Assembly (NCBI RefSeq): GCF_000591415.1
Contig: NZ_JEMF01000078.1
Coordinates: 1 to 50,620 of the forward strand
Direction: 5' to 3'
From: Cobetia crustatorum
GTDB lineage: Bacteria > Pseudomonadota > Gammaproteobacteria > Pseudomonadales > Halomonadaceae
DNA length: 50,620 nt
Shown here: positions 36,603 to 45,950 of the stretch, one piece after another
How positions within the stretch are numbered: position 1 is the first letter of the stretch
Layout of the letters: every line of letters starts with the position of its first letter
Made by a program: the position numbers and the translations under genes
The notes under the pieces: generated by a model
Told to the model about the DNA's origin: nothing
Databases searched by the model: none
What the model saw: the letters and a program-made list of their open reading frames with translations, nothing else

Positions 36603-37217
36603 ATGATTGGACGTCTAACCGGACGACTGCTTGAAAAGCAGCCTCCTCATCTGGTGCTTGATGTGCACGGTGTGGGGTATGAGCTTGAAGCATCGATGAA
36701 TACCTTGTTGGGACTGCCGCCGGTAGGTCAAGACTGCCAGCTTTTCACGCATCTTGTGGTGCGTGAAGATGCTCAGTTGCTGTATGGCTTTGGCAAGGAG
36801 CCAGAGCGCCGTCTCTTTCGTGAGCTGATCAAGATTTCTGGTGTCGGTCCGCGTTTGGCGCTCGCCATTCTCTCTGGCATGGAGCAAGGTGATTTCATTC
36901 GTTGCGTTCATGACGAAGATAGCCGTGCACTGACGCGCTTGCCGGGTGTCGGCAAGAAAACGGCTGATCGTCTGATCATTGAAATGCGTGACCGTCTCAA
37001 ACATTGGACCGTGTCGACAGATGATGGTCTCAATGAGATGGAGCGCGCTTCGCAGCCTCAGCCGCCGATCACGCACCCACTGGCGGATGCCGAAGCCGCG
37101 CTTGTCTCGTTGGGATACAAGCCCGTTGAAGCAGCCAAGATGCTGTCCGGGCTTGAATCAGGTGCCTCTACGGAAGCCCTGATCAAAGCTGCACTGGCAC
37201 GCAAGATGGCCAGCTAG
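36603..37217 (+). CDS. ruvA: Holliday junction branch migration protein RuvA
   Basis: A 204-residue junction-binding subunit that recruits RuvB. Domain I is an OB-fold (MIGRLTGRLLEKQPPHLVLD, about residues 1-64). Domain II has two helix-hairpin-helix motifs (SGVGPRLALAILSG and PGVGKKTADRLIIEMRDRL). A flexible acidic linker (about 138-155) leads to domain III (about 156-204, ADAEAALVSLGYKPVEAAKM) that contacts RuvB. The length matches the family. It lies 202 bases upstream of ruvB on the same strand. Confidence 0.96.
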   Translation: MIGRLTGRLLEKQPPHLVLDVHGVGYELEASMNTLLGLPPVGQDCQLFTHLVVREDAQLLYGFGKEPERRLFRELIKISGVGPRLALAILSGMEQGDFIRCVHDEDSRALTRLPGVGKKTADRLIIEMRDRLKHWTVSTDDGLNEMERASQPQPPITHPLADAEAALVSLGYKPVEAAKMLSGLESGASTEALIKAALARKMAS

Positions 37218-37419
37218 GCCTCATATTATGTGGCTGATAGTTTTGCTTTGAGAAAGCAGGCAATGTGATTGGTTTTATTGACTAGGGAGTGACGGATAAG
37301 TGGGATAGAAAGTGCGCGCTCTGACGTTAAAGCGCAAGATCGTTGCACGCTCCCTGCCATCCGTCTCTCGTCACTGTCCCATACATGCAACATGGGGCAT
37401 CAGGAGTTGAGCAAGTATC

Positions 37420-38463
37420 ATGATGGAGTCGGACCGACTGATCTCTGCAGCGACGCATGACCCGGAAGAACGGGTAGACCGTGCCAATCGCCCGCGTACG
37501 TTGAGTGAGTACATCGGACAGCCGGTGGTGCGTGAGCAGATGGAGATATTCATCAGCGCAGCCCGTCAACGTGGCGACAGTCTGGACCATACCTTGGTAT
37601 TCGGACCGCCCGGACTTGGCAAGACAACGCTGGCGCACATTATTGCGAGCGAGATGGATGTCGATATCAAATCGACATCAGGACCAGTGCTGGAGCGGGC
37701 AGGGGACTTGGCTGCCATGCTGACCAATCTTCAGGAAGGTGATGTTCTCTTCATCGACGAAATTCATCGTCTGTCACCGGCGGTCGAGGAAGTGCTGTAT
37801 CCCGCGATGGAGGATTATCAGCTTGATATCATGATTGGTGAAGGCCCTGCTGCACGTTCGATAAAGCTGGAGCTGCCACGATTCACGCTAGTGGGTGCAA
37901 CCACCCGCGCGGGTTTGCTGACGGCGCCGTTGAGGGACAGATTTGGCATCGTTCAGCGTCTTGAGTTTTACGATATCGAGTCGCTGACCAGCATAGTGGC
38001 GCGGAGCGCCAAGTTATCGGGAATGGAAGTCGAGATGGACGGTGCGCTTGAAATCGCCCGTAGATCACGAGGTACTCCGCGTATCGCTAATCGTCTACTT
38101 CGGCGTGTGCGTGATTTCGCCGAGGTGCGTTCAGACGGACGTTTGACGCTTGAAGTGGCCGATAAAGCGCTCAATATGCTCAATGTCGACAGTCACGGAT
38201 TGGATAACATGGACCGTCGCTTACTGCTCGCCATGATAGAGAAATTTGATGGTGGGCCGGTAGGCGTAGACTCTCTCGCCGCCGCCATTGGCGAAGAGCG
38301 TGACACAATCGAGGATGTGTTTGAGCCGTATTTGATTCAGCAAGGCTTCATGATGCGCACGGCGCGTGGGCGTCTTGTCACACGTTCTGCTTATCTGCAC
38401 TTTGGTATCACGCCTCGCGAAGACCAGTCGCGCCTGTCTCAGGACGGATGTGATGCGTCATGA
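37420..38463 (+). CDS. ruvB: Holliday junction branch migration ATPase RuvB
   Basis: A 347-residue AAA+ helicase motor. Walker A is GPPGLGKTT (about residues 63-71), Walker B FIDEIHRL (about 112-119), sensor 1 GATTRAG (about 155-161) and the arginine finger lies in PLRDRFG (about 166-172). The C-terminal winged helix is recognisable from [18 protein letters not shown]. The N-terminal about 20 residues vary among species. Its stop codon overlaps a potential ATG of ybgC, so the ruvB-ybgC-tol genes may form a continuous transcript. Confidence 0.96.
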   Translation: MMESDRLISAATHDPEERVDRANRPRTLSEYIGQPVVREQMEIFISAARQRGDSLDHTLVFGPPGLGKTTLAHIIASEMDVDIKSTSGPVLERAGDLAAMLTNLQEGDVLFIDEIHRLSPAVEEVLYPAMEDYQLDIMIGEGPAARSIKLELPRFTLVGATTRAGLLTAPLRDRFGIVQRLEFYDIESLTSIVARSAKLSGMEVEMDGALEIARRSRGTPRIANRLLRRVRDFAEVRSDGRLTLEVADKALNMLNVDSHGLDNMDRRLLLAMIEKFDGGPVGVDSLAAAIGEERDTIEDVFEPYLIQQGFMMRTARGRLVTRSAYLHFGITPREDQSRLSQDGCDAS

Positions 38464-38480
38464 CATCCAGGAACGAGAAA

Positions 38481-38894
38481 ATGTCGTTAATTAGTGATGC
38501 TCCATGTTTTCGTCACATTGTGCGTGTCTATATCGAGGATACTGACGCTGGCGGCATCGTCTATTACGTGAACTATCTGCGCTTCATGGAGCGTGCCCGT
38601 AGTGAATGGTTGCGAGAGCGTGGTTTCTCTCAGCAAGCATTGCTTGAAAAAGGGATCCAGTTGGTAGTGCACAGTGTCACAAGTCGTTATCTTCGTCCGG
38701 CGTATCTGGATGACCTTCTGACAGTTACCGCATTGGCCGGCGAGCTTCATGGTGCGCGCTTGACCTTTCAGCAGCAATCACTCAGAGAAGGCACGTTATT
38801 GTGTGAAGCCGAGGTAGTGATTGTCTGTGTTGATGCTGCCTCCTTCAGGCCGCGTCGCTGGCCAGTTGAATTGCTGAGTGCACTTGAGGTCTGA
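38481..38894 (+). CDS. ybgC: Tol-Pal associated acyl-CoA thioesterase YbgC
   Basis: A 137-residue hotdog-fold thioesterase of the cytoplasm, first gene of the Tol-Pal cluster in many gammaproteobacteria. The ATG at 38481 is preferred because AGGA lies 8 bases upstream and the distance to the active site matches Escherichia coli YbgC; an ATG at 38460 overlaps the ruvB stop and would add seven residues. The active-site motif YIEDTDAGGIVYYVNYLRFMER holds the catalytic Asp (third acidic residue of EDTD). AEVVIVCVDA marks the last strand. About 110 bases separate it from tolQ. Confidence 0.93.
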   Translation: MSLISDAPCFRHIVRVYIEDTDAGGIVYYVNYLRFMERARSEWLRERGFSQQALLEKGIQLVVHSVTSRYLRPAYLDDLLTVTALAGELHGARLTFQQQSLREGTLLCEAEVVIVCVDAASFRPRRWPVELLSALEV

Positions 38895-39005
38895 AGAAAG
38901 CAAGAGATGCAGAACTCGCTAGTGCGAGATATGTATTTCAGCCCATTTTTAATGGTGTCACTGAGAGTCAGTGGCACTCACTGAACCAAGTAAAGAGGGA
39001 ATTCC

Positions 39006-39695
39006 GTGGAAGATTCGATGTCGATCATTTCGCTGTTCGTGAACGCCAGTCTGGTGGTTCAGGTAGTCATGGTGATACTGCTGGCGGCTTCCATTGCCTC
39101 CTGGGTACTGATTTTTCAACGTGGCATGGCCTTGTCGCGCGCCAAGAAGGCTTATACAGCGTTCGAAAAACGCTTCTGGTCAGGCGTTGATCTGAATCAC
39201 CTTTATCGTGAATTGCCTAGTGATGAAGAAGCGACTCCCGGTGCTGCGGGCGTGTTCCGTGCCGGCTTCCGCGAATATAGCCGACTCAAGCCAAAATCGG
39301 ATGATGCACAAGCCGTGATGGACGGTGTGCAGCGCAGCATGCGTGTCACGCTGTCACGCGAGGAAGAGCGCCTTAACATCAGTTTGCCGTTTCTGGCGAC
39401 AGTCAGCTCTGTTAGCCCTTATGTGGGCCTGTTCGGGACGGTATGGGGCATCATGGGCTCATTCCAGGCGCTGGGTACTGCTCAGCAAGCGACACTGACC
39501 ACGGTGGCACCCTGGATTGCAGAGGCACTGGTGGCGACTGCCATGGGTCTGTTCGCGGCGATTCCTGCAGTCATCTTCTATAACCGTCTTGCCAGCCGTG
39601 CTGATCAACTACTGGGGCGTTATGAGGACTTCGCAGAAGAACTCCACTCCATTCTGCATCGTAATCTGCACAGCCGTGGCAGCAACGACGCTTGA
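39006..39695 (+). CDS. tolQ: Tol-Pal system proton channel subunit TolQ
   Basis: A 229-residue inner-membrane protein that, with TolR, uses the proton gradient to energise TolA during cell constriction. Three transmembrane helices are visible (about 14-36, 134-156 and 168-190). The segment SPYVGLFGTVWGIMGSFQALG and the following TLTTVAPWIAEALVATAMGLFAAIPA carry the family's conserved channel residues. The GTG at 39006 is used because AGAGGG sits at proper distance and the extension resembles the Escherichia coli N-terminus; ATG 39018 is an alternative. tolR follows after 13 bases. Confidence 0.95.
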   Translation: MEDSMSIISLFVNASLVVQVVMVILLAASIASWVLIFQRGMALSRAKKAYTAFEKRFWSGVDLNHLYRELPSDEEATPGAAGVFRAGFREYSRLKPKSDDAQAVMDGVQRSMRVTLSREEERLNISLPFLATVSSVSPYVGLFGTVWGIMGSFQALGTAQQATLTTVAPWIAEALVATAMGLFAAIPAVIFYNRLASRADQLLGRYEDFAEELHSILHRNLHSRGSNDA

Positions 39696-39708
39696 AAGGA
39701 GGTAGGCA

Positions 39709-40155
39709 ATGAAAGGACCGTATAGCAGAGGACACAAGCGTAAGCTGTCCTCAGAAATCAATGTGGTGCCCTTCATCGACGTCATGCTGGTGTTGTTGGT
39801 CATTTTCATGATCACGGCCCCCATGATGACGCAGGGCGTTCAAGTCGAACTCCCCAAGGTGACCTCCAAGCCCATCGATAATCCGGATGATGTCACGCCA
39901 CTGATCGTTTCACTCGATGATAGTGGTAATTACTACATCGATATGGGTTCTGATGAAGACAAGCGCTCTCCGGTAGCACTGGATGAACTGGGTAGCAAGG
40001 TTGCGGCGATTGTGGCTGAAAAGCCCAAGACGCCGGTGCTGGTCAAGGGTGCTAAAACGGCACCTTATGGAGATGTCATGGGGCTGATGAGTACGCTTCA
40101 GGGCGCAGGTGTACCCAATGTCGGGCTGATTTCAGAACCACCGAATGAGGGCTGA
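39709..40155 (+). CDS. tolR: Tol-Pal system protein TolR
   Basis: A 148-residue protein of the ExbD/TolR family. After a short basic cytoplasmic N-terminus, one membrane helix (about 20-40) contains Asp24 in VPFIDVMLVLLVIFM, the proton-carrying residue. The periplasmic domain (about 45-148) ends in the conserved VPNVGLISEPP. An AAAGGAGG ribosome site precedes the ATG, and only three bases separate its stop from tolA. It forms the stator/channel with TolQ. Confidence 0.95.
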   Translation: MKGPYSRGHKRKLSSEINVVPFIDVMLVLLVIFMITAPMMTQGVQVELPKVTSKPIDNPDDVTPLIVSLDDSGNYYIDMGSDEDKRSPVALDELGSKVAAIVAEKPKTPVLVKGAKTAPYGDVMGLMSTLQGAGVPNVGLISEPPNEG

Positions 40156-40158
40156 TGC

Positions 40159-41388
40159 ATGAGTCAGCCGGAAATCGAGCAACGGGTCGGGTTAGGGCTA
40201 CCAGTGGTGCTGGCCGTAGGCCTGCATCTGGTGATCCTGATTCTGACCTTGGTAAGTTGGCCAGAATCTGAGCCGGAACAGACCAGTAATACCATCGTCA
40301 ATGCCACGCTGGTCAGTACCGAAACCACGACTAACCAAGCTCAGCAGGCCAAGGCCAGCAAGGCGCGTGATGCTGCAGAAAAGGCCAATGAGCAGCAAAG
40401 CGCCAAGGAAAAGGCGGCGAAGGAAGCTGAGCTGGCAGCACAGCAACAAAAGAGTGCTGCTCTTGAAAAAGCTTCTGAGTTAAAGGCACAGCAACAGAAG
40501 GCTGCCGAGCAGGAGAAAGCAGAGGCACAGGCCGAGGCTGCTGAGCAGCTGAAAGCCGAGCAGAAGGCGGCAGCAGAAGCTGCTGCGCAGGCCAAGGCTG
40601 ATGCCGCGCGTCGTGCTGAAGAAGCCAAGGCGATTGCACTTGATCGCAAGAAGGCTGAAGCTGAAAAGCAGGCCAAGGAAGAGGCGCTGAAGAAAGCCGA
40701 CGCTGAGAAAGCTGCCAAAGCCAAGGCCGAGCAAGAAAAGGCCAAAAAGGAGAAGGCTGCTGAGGAGGCGCGCAAGAAAGCGAATGCTGATAAGGCTGCT
40801 AAAGCCAAGGCCGACGCTGAAGCCAAGAAGACAGATGCCGATAAGGCAGCCAAGGCAAAAGCCGCTGCGGAAAAGGCTGAGAAAGATAAAGCCGCCAAGG
40901 CCGCAGCTGAAAAAGCGGCGAAAGAGAAGGCTGCCAAGGAAAAGGCTGCTGAGGAGTCGCGTAAGAAATCAGCTGCAGAGTCTGCGCGCAAAAAAGCATT
41001 AGCGGAAAAGGCAGCTCAGGCATCCGCAGGTTCGCTCGACAGTCTTATCGATAACGAAAGTGATGCTATCAGTGGCGCGAAGCAGGCAGCCCAGGCTGCC
41101 AATGGCTTTGTAGACCTGGTCAAGAAATATGTTGGCCAGAACTGGAGCCGCCCGTCGGGCACTACGCCTGGCAAGACGGTAACTCTTCGGGTTTCATTAT
41201 TACCGACGGGTGAGCTGGTCTCGGCTGCGGTAAAAAAGAGTAGTGGTGATTCCGTCTTTGATCGCTCAGCGATTCAAGCGGTACAAAAAGCCGCCCCGTT
41301 TACGGAGTTGCAGCAGCTACCTTCGGGAGCGAGAAGCAAGTTCCGAAACTTTGATCTGTACTTCAATCCAGAGGACCTGGGCCGATGA
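40159..41388 (+). CDS. tolA: Tol-Pal system protein TolA
   Basis: A 409-residue periplasm-spanning protein. One N-terminal membrane anchor (about 12-34, [22 protein letters not shown]) is followed by a very long Ala/Lys/Glu-rich helix (about 55-290) made of imperfect [10 protein letters not shown]-type repeats, and a C-terminal TonB-like domain (about 315-409, [21 protein letters not shown]) that binds TolB and Pal. The repetitive helix DNA is A/G-rich on the coding strand and prone to length change; it also creates long spurious reading frames on the other strand. Its stop overlaps the tolB start. Confidence 0.95.
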   Translation: MSQPEIEQRVGLGLPVVLAVGLHLVILILTLVSWPESEPEQTSNTIVNATLVSTETTTNQAQQAKASKARDAAEKANEQQSAKEKAAKEAELAAQQQKSAALEKASELKAQQQKAAEQEKAEAQAEAAEQLKAEQKAAAEAAAQAKADAARRAEEAKAIALDRKKAEAEKQAKEEALKKADAEKAAKAKAEQEKAKKEKAAEEARKKANADKAAKAKADAEAKKTDADKAAKAKAAAEKAEKDKAAKAAAEKAAKEKAAKEKAAEESRKKSAAESARKKALAEKAAQASAGSLDSLIDNESDAISGAKQAAQAANGFVDLVKKYVGQNWSRPSGTTPGKTVTLRVSLLPTGELVSAAVKKSSGDSVFDRSAIQAVQKAAPFTELQQLPSGARSKFRNFDLYFNPEDLGR

Positions 41389-42677
41389 GACGATTGACCA
41401 CATGGATGATGGCGGCCGCTCTGCTGGTAGTCACCAGTATGGCAAGGGCTGACCTGACCATTGAAATTACCAAGGGCAATGACAGTGCTACGCCGATTGC
41501 AATTGTGCCGTTCGAAAATCTGACCGGTGGGAGTCTGCCTCAGGATTTGGCACGCATTGTCTCGGATGACCTGGCGCGCAGTGGCCAGTTCGAACCGATC
41601 AAGCGCGATAATCTTGTGGCATTGCCCGGGACGACCCAGGATGTCTTTGTCAATGACTGGAAGCGTCTAGGCGCCAGCTATATAGTGGTTGGCCAGGTTA
41701 AGTCCGCTAGCAACGGCGGCTATAGCATCCAGTATGAGTTGATGGATGTGCTAGGCAACAAGCGTATGCTTGGTGAAGTCATCACCGGTAGCAATGGAGA
41801 ATTGCGCGCGCGTGGTCACTACATTAGTGATGAAGTTTTTGAAGAAATTACTGGGATTCGCGGTGCTTTCTCTACAAAAATCGCATACATTACCGCCAAT
41901 GGAGTAGGTGACAATATCCGCTTTGCGTTGTATGTTGCCGACTCGGATGGTCATAATAGCCAAGAGATTCTTGCTTCTGATGAGCCGATCATGTCTCCGG
42001 CCTGGTCGCCTGATGGCAAAAAATTGGCTTATGTGAGTTTCGAGTCTGAGCGTCCTGCCATTTATGTCCAAGAGCTCGGCAGTGGACGTCGCGCCAAGCT
42101 GACGGGTTTCCGCGGCATCAATGGTGCTCCTGCATGGTCACCTGATGGCCGCAAGCTTGCGATGGCACTCTCGAAGGATGGCCAGCCAGAAATTTATGTG
42201 ATGGATATTGCCAGTCGCCAATTCAAGCGTTTGACCAATAACCCTGCCATCGATACCGAGCCGGATTGGCTGCCAGATGGTAGCGGTATGGTATTTACGT
42301 CTGACCGTGCAGGATCGCCACAGATCTACCGTCTTGATCTGTCCGGCGGCACTGAACGCCTGACGTTCACTGGCAATTACAACTCTCGCGGACGCCTGAC
42401 GTCTGATGGAGAAACCCTATTCATGATCAACCGCTCAGGCAATGGTTATCAGGTTGCCAAGCAGGATCTGAAGACCGGCCGGGTGACATCCCTGACAGAA
42501 ACTCAGTGGGATGAATCACCAAGTATTGCACCGAATGGTACTATGGTGATATATGCCACTCAGCAAGGAACCCGAGGGGTCCTGGGCGAGGTGTCGGCAG
42601 ACGGAAGGGCTCAATTTTCCCTGCCGTCACCACAAGGCGATGTGCGTGAACCTGCGTGGTCGCCGTACCTGAACTAA
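41385..42677 (+). CDS. tolB: Tol-Pal system beta-propeller protein TolB
   Basis: A 430-residue periplasmic protein. Residues 1-22 form a signal peptide ending in ARA. An N-terminal alpha/beta domain (about 25-165, [19 protein letters not shown]) is followed by a six-bladed beta-propeller whose blades show the repeated [30 protein letters not shown] and [15 protein letters not shown] motifs. TolB links TolA to Pal. The start overlaps the tolA stop in an ATGA arrangement; pal follows after about 70 bases. Confidence 0.95.
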   Translation: MRRLTTWMMAAALLVVTSMARADLTIEITKGNDSATPIAIVPFENLTGGSLPQDLARIVSDDLARSGQFEPIKRDNLVALPGTTQDVFVNDWKRLGASYIVVGQVKSASNGGYSIQYELMDVLGNKRMLGEVITGSNGELRARGHYISDEVFEEITGIRGAFSTKIAYITANGVGDNIRFALYVADSDGHNSQEILASDEPIMSPAWSPDGKKLAYVSFESERPAIYVQELGSGRRAKLTGFRGINGAPAWSPDGRKLAMALSKDGQPEIYVMDIASRQFKRLTNNPAIDTEPDWLPDGSGMVFTSDRAGSPQIYRLDLSGGTERLTFTGNYNSRGRLTSDGETLFMINRSGNGYQVAKQDLKTGRVTSLTETQWDESPSIAPNGTMVIYATQQGTRGVLGEVSADGRAQFSLPSPQGDVREPAWSPYLN

Positions 42678-42749
42678 ACCACTAGAATGCACCCGAGCCA
42701 CTAAAAGAAAGGCTTGGCATTCGTACCCATTAGAGCAAGGAGTTTTACA

Positions 42750-43259
42750 ATGCAGTTCACCCCGTATGCAAAAGGTCTGTTGGTTGCCCTGTCCCTCAGC
42801 GTCATGGCCGGTTGTTCCAGCAGCGGCGGCGCTCAGGACGGCGACATGGATTCTGCCAATAGCGGCGCAAACACTGCCGGTATGAACTCTGGTGCCAACA
42901 CTAGCGGCAACCAGATGGGCGACGCGTCCATGCCTAACGTGCGCACTATCTACTTCGCATTCAACAAGGACACCATCCGTCCTGAATTCGAAAGTGTCCT
43001 GATGGGTCACGCTCAGTATCTGAAAGCCAACACCAGCGCTAATGCTGTTCTCGAAGGTCACGCTGATGAGCGCGGCACTCGTGAATACAATCTGGGTCTG
43101 GGCGAGCGTCGTGCCAAGTCTGTCGCACGCTTCCTGACTGTCCAGGGTGTTTCTCCGTCACAGATCGAAATCGTGTCTTACGGCGAAGAGCGTCCGGCTG
43201 TTCAGGGCCATGGCGAATCTTCCTACGCCAAGAACCGTCGTGTGGTCTTCGACTACTAA
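42750..43259 (+). CDS. pal: Peptidoglycan-associated lipoprotein Pal
   Basis: A 169-residue outer-membrane lipoprotein that anchors the outer membrane to peptidoglycan. The ATG at 42750 has AAGGAG 7 bases upstream. The lipobox VMAGC gives lipid-modified Cys22, followed by a Ser/Gly/Asn-rich tether (about 23-58). The OmpA-like domain (about 60-169) has IYFAFNKDTIRPEF, LEGHADERGTREYNLGLGERRA (Asp and Arg contacting diaminopimelate) and ends in KNRRVVFDY, the family consensus. Confidence 0.96.
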   Translation: MQFTPYAKGLLVALSLSVMAGCSSSGGAQDGDMDSANSGANTAGMNSGANTSGNQMGDASMPNVRTIYFAFNKDTIRPEFESVLMGHAQYLKANTSANAVLEGHADERGTREYNLGLGERRAKSVARFLTVQGVSPSQIEIVSYGEERPAVQGHGESSYAKNRRVVFDY

Positions 43260-43397
43260 GTTCTGCACTCTCTCTGACCACATCTGAGATGTGACAGGAG
43301 ACGCTAGGAACTTGTGTTGAGCAGGCCCGGGGGAAAAGGTTGCCTTGATTCCCGGGCCTGGTCACGCGATACCATGATGATTCGGCGGAGCGACAGC

Positions 43398-44159
43398 ATG
43401 AAACACAGCCTGAAATGGTTGTGCGGTGCGGGAGCCTTGTTGCTCCCGTTATCCGTTATGGCCGCACCCGCGGTCGAGGATCTTACCGCACAGTCAAACT
43501 CCCTCTATCAGCAGGCCAATACTCGCTTGAGTGGTGGCGGCACCCTGACCCTTCTCAACCAGCTTGATGAACAGGCACAGGAAATTGCACGACTTCGTGG
43601 TCGAGTCGATGAATTGGAATACCAGTTCAAACGGATGACCGAGATGTCGCAGCAACGATATCTGGATCTTGAACAGCGAGTCTCTGGCGGAAATTCTGCC
43701 GGTGAGAACGGTCAGGTCGTCGATGCACAGGCCGCATCAGCGGTCAGTGGTAGCGCGAGTACTGCCAGCAGTGCAGCCAGTAATGGTGATGCTCAGAAAG
43801 ATTATGAGAATGCGTTTGCCAAGGTTCAATCCAGGGACTTTGATGGTGCTATTGTCGCCTTCGAAGCATTCGTGGTTGATCATGGTGATTCCAACCTCGC
43901 TGCTAATGCACATTATTGGCTGGGTGAGTTGTATTCTGCCAAGAATCAACTGGATGCCTCTGCACAAGCCTTCGATACAGTGATCAGTGAGTACTCTCAA
44001 TCCAGCAAGGTGCCGGATGCGATGTATAAGCTGGGCCTGGTCAAGGCACGCCAAGGTAAAGCGCAGGAAAGTCGTACGTTGCTCCAGACTCTGGTAAAAC
44101 AGTATCCGGACAGCAAGGCCGGTACTATGGCCAAGGACTTCCTCGCCTCTGGTGCGTAA
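43398..44159 (+). CDS. cpoB: Cell division coordinator CpoB
   Basis: A 253-residue periplasmic protein, formerly YbgF, that couples Tol-Pal function to peptidoglycan synthesis at the septum. The ATG at 43398 has GGAG 7 bases upstream; earlier ATGs at 43374 and 43377 lack one. A signal peptide (about 1-23) leads to a coiled-coil trimerisation helix (about 50-95, LDEQAQEIARLRGRVDELEYQ), an Ala/Ser/Gly linker, and a TPR domain (about 130-253) with repeats such as AFAKVQSRDFDGAIVAFEAF and HYWLGELYSAKNQLDASAQAF. It is the last gene of the Tol-Pal cluster. Confidence 0.93.
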   Translation: MKHSLKWLCGAGALLLPLSVMAAPAVEDLTAQSNSLYQQANTRLSGGGTLTLLNQLDEQAQEIARLRGRVDELEYQFKRMTEMSQQRYLDLEQRVSGGNSAGENGQVVDAQAASAVSGSASTASSAASNGDAQKDYENAFAKVQSRDFDGAIVAFEAFVVDHGDSNLAANAHYWLGELYSAKNQLDASAQAFDTVISEYSQSSKVPDAMYKLGLVKARQGKAQESRTLLQTLVKQYPDSKAGTMAKDFLASGA

Positions 44160-44174
44160 GACAGAATGTATTCC

Positions 44175-44226
44175 ATAAAGCCCGTCTTGTTAGAATAATC
44201 CGTTATTCTAACAAGACGGGCTTTAT
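44175..44226. terminator. Perfect 24-bp hairpin after cpoB
   Basis: Bases 44175-44198 are the exact reverse complement of 44203-44226 with only TCCG as loop. The outer part (AAAGCCCGTC/GACGGGCTTT) resembles a bidirectional terminator, the inner part is A/T-rich. It starts 15 bases after the cpoB stop and lies upstream of yciK on the same strand, so it probably ends the tol-pal transcript. Confidence 0.8.
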
Positions 44227-44323
44227 GCGTTCTGACATGTGCTCGCATGTCATGATTCACTACATCCGCTTGCTTGTGCGACCTTGTGGTGCGCGAGGCG
44301 GGCGGCCAGGACGGGATATCACC

Positions 44324-45088
44324 ATGGCAGAATGCAAGATCAACTATCATGCGCCAGAAGATTTGCTGAAAGGGCGTGTCATTCTCGTGACGGGGGCAGG
44401 GTCAGGCATCGGACGTGAAGCAGCAGTTGAATATGCGCGCCACGGTGCCACAGTGATATTGCTGGGCAGAACCATTGCCAAGTTGGAAGAAGTCTATGAT
44501 GACATCGAATCGTTAGGTGCCCCACAACCCGCCATTTATCCGCTTAACTTCGAAGGCGCTACGCTGAAAGATTATCAGCAGATGGCAGAAACGCTGGACA
44601 AGGAATTTGGACGCCTCGATGGCATACTGCATAACGCTAGTCTACTGGGAAAGATCACTCCCTTTGAGCAATATGATCCTGCCCTGTGGGAGCAGGTCAT
44701 GCAGGTCAATATCAACGGTCCCATCTGGATGGTGCAGGCGCTGCTACCTCTGTTAAAGGCCTCTAGTGATGCGTCTGTTGTGCTGACGAGTTCGAGCGTG
44801 GGTCGTAAAGGACGCGCCTTCTGGGGGGCTTATAGCGTCTCCAAGTTTGCAACAGAAGGGTTTTCCCAATTACTGGCTCAGGAGCTGGAAAACACCAGTC
44901 AGGTGCGCGTCAATACGCTCAATCCTGGTGGTACACGCACGGCAATGCGAAAGTCGGCGTTTCCGGCGGAAGATCCGCAAACACTACGGACACCTGCCGA
45001 TATCATACCGACCTATTTGTGGTTGATCGGACCCGAGAGCCGAGGGCACACTGGCGAAATGTTTGATGCACAACCGCCTAAAGCTTAA
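44324..45088 (+). CDS. yciK: SDR-family oxidoreductase YciK
   Basis: A 254-residue short-chain dehydrogenase/reductase. The ATG at 44324 (MAECKINYHAPEDLLKG) matches the YciK N-terminus; the frame is open to 44225, inside the hairpin. The cofactor motif TGAGSGIG is at about residues 25-32, the HNAS motif near 101, the catalytic Ser in VVLTSSSVG and Tyr-x3-Lys in YSVSKFATEGF. Arg in LLGRTIAK suggests NADP(H). The natural substrate of YciK is unknown to me. In Pseudomonas yciK lies beside mupP and ubiG; here it is convergent with them across a terminator. Confidence 0.9.
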   Translation: MAECKINYHAPEDLLKGRVILVTGAGSGIGREAAVEYARHGATVILLGRTIAKLEEVYDDIESLGAPQPAIYPLNFEGATLKDYQQMAETLDKEFGRLDGILHNASLLGKITPFEQYDPALWEQVMQVNINGPIWMVQALLPLLKASSDASVVLTSSSVGRKGRAFWGAYSVSKFATEGFSQLLAQELENTSQVRVNTLNPGGTRTAMRKSAFPAEDPQTLRTPADIIPTYLWLIGPESRGHTGEMFDAQPPKA

Positions 45089-45140
45089 GACGCATCAATA
45101 TTCCTTGAGCTATGGCTGCAAGTTTTCAGCCTCGATATAG

Positions 45141-45175
45141 AAATGCGCCGCCGGCAATTGCCGCGGCGCATTTTT
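45141..45175. terminator. Bidirectional terminator between yciK and mupP
   Basis: AAATGCGCCG...CGGCGCATTT arms (45141-45150 with 45164-45173) surround a smaller CGGC-AATT-GCCG stem, with one bulged C. Five T follow from 45171 to 45175. It serves convergent yciK and the leftward ubiG-mupP transcript. Confidence 0.75.
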
Positions 45176-45263
45176 GTTAAGCAGAGCAAGAAGGGCACGT
45201 CACCGAGCGGACTGATAATCTACTAGGCGATGATAGGGAGGACACCGTTGACCCGCTCATGAC

Positions 45264-45950
45264 TCAATGTAGTCCGGCAGCTCTCAGGGCTGCATTGACC
45301 ACTTCTTCCGAGGTGTCAAACCAGACATCAGCAGGCCAAGCATCCACATCATCTCCTATACGAACATAGCCATAGCGCACTGCCACTGCGAGCATGCCAG
45401 CAGCGCGTGCAGCTTGCATGTCACGGTCGTGGTCCCCGAGATACCAGCATTCAGTGGCTTCGGCGTTCAAGCGTCGCGCCGCCTCCCATAAAGGTTCTGG
45501 GTGTGGCTTCTTGACGGGTAGGTCATCGGCACAAAGAAGGCAACCTGGCGTCAACTGTAGCGCTTCGATCAAAGGAGCTGCGAATTGGCGTGGTTTATTG
45601 GTGACGATGCCCCAAGGGAGTGAAGCGCGTTCACATGCCGCGATAAGGACATCGTAGCCGGGAAACAACACGCTTTCGGCGGCGACATCATTGGCATAAA
45701 ACGCGAGCAGGCGTGTGCGTTCTTCAGCGTGCTGAGGATGTTCAAGTGCGAAGCCAAGCGCCAGCATCACAAGAGCACTCCCACCGTGAGAGACTTCGGC
45801 ACGAATGACGTCATAGTCGAGTAGTGGCAGCCCATGATGCTGGCGCAGCTCATTCGTTGCACGTGCGAGATCTGGCGCGGTATCGACGAGAGTACCGTCC
45901 AGATCAAAGATCAATGCTGCTGGGCGAGGCAGTGCGGCGGGGAGGCTCAT
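45264..45950 (-). CDS. mupP: HAD-superfamily phosphatase, probable N-acetylmuramic acid 6-phosphate phosphatase (MupP)
   Basis: A 228-residue HAD hydrolase. Motif I is DLDGT with Asp16 and Asp18, motif II the T of GIVTNKP, motif III Lys in PVKKPHPEP, motif [13 protein letters not shown] small helical cap follows motif I. Gph (phosphoglycolate phosphatase) looks alike, but the wording of motifs II to IV, ending in AVRYGY, is close to MupP, and the gene follows ubiG with a four-base ATGA overlap as mupP does in Pseudomonas. MupP removes phosphate from MurNAc 6-phosphate in the AmgK-MurU peptidoglycan recycling route; amgK and murU are not in the window. Choice of MupP over Gph is inference. Confidence 0.8.
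   Translation of the reverse strand: MSLPAALPRPAALIFDLDGTLVDTAPDLARATNELRQHHGLPLLDYDVIRAEVSHGGSALVMLALGFALEHPQHAEERTRLLAFYANDVAAESVLFPGYDVLIAACERASLPWGIVTNKPRQFAAPLIEALQLTPGCLLCADDLPVKKPHPEPLWEAARRLNAEATECWYLGDHDRDMQAARAAGMLAVAVRYGYVRIGDDVDAWPADVWFDTSEEVVNAALRAAGLH

Noticed and set aside
40341-40991. Long leftward reading frame of 216 residues rich in Ala and Ser, opposite tolA
   Set aside because: It is the mirror of the Ala/Lys-rich tolA repeats, of low complexity, and has no ribosome site or family resemblance.
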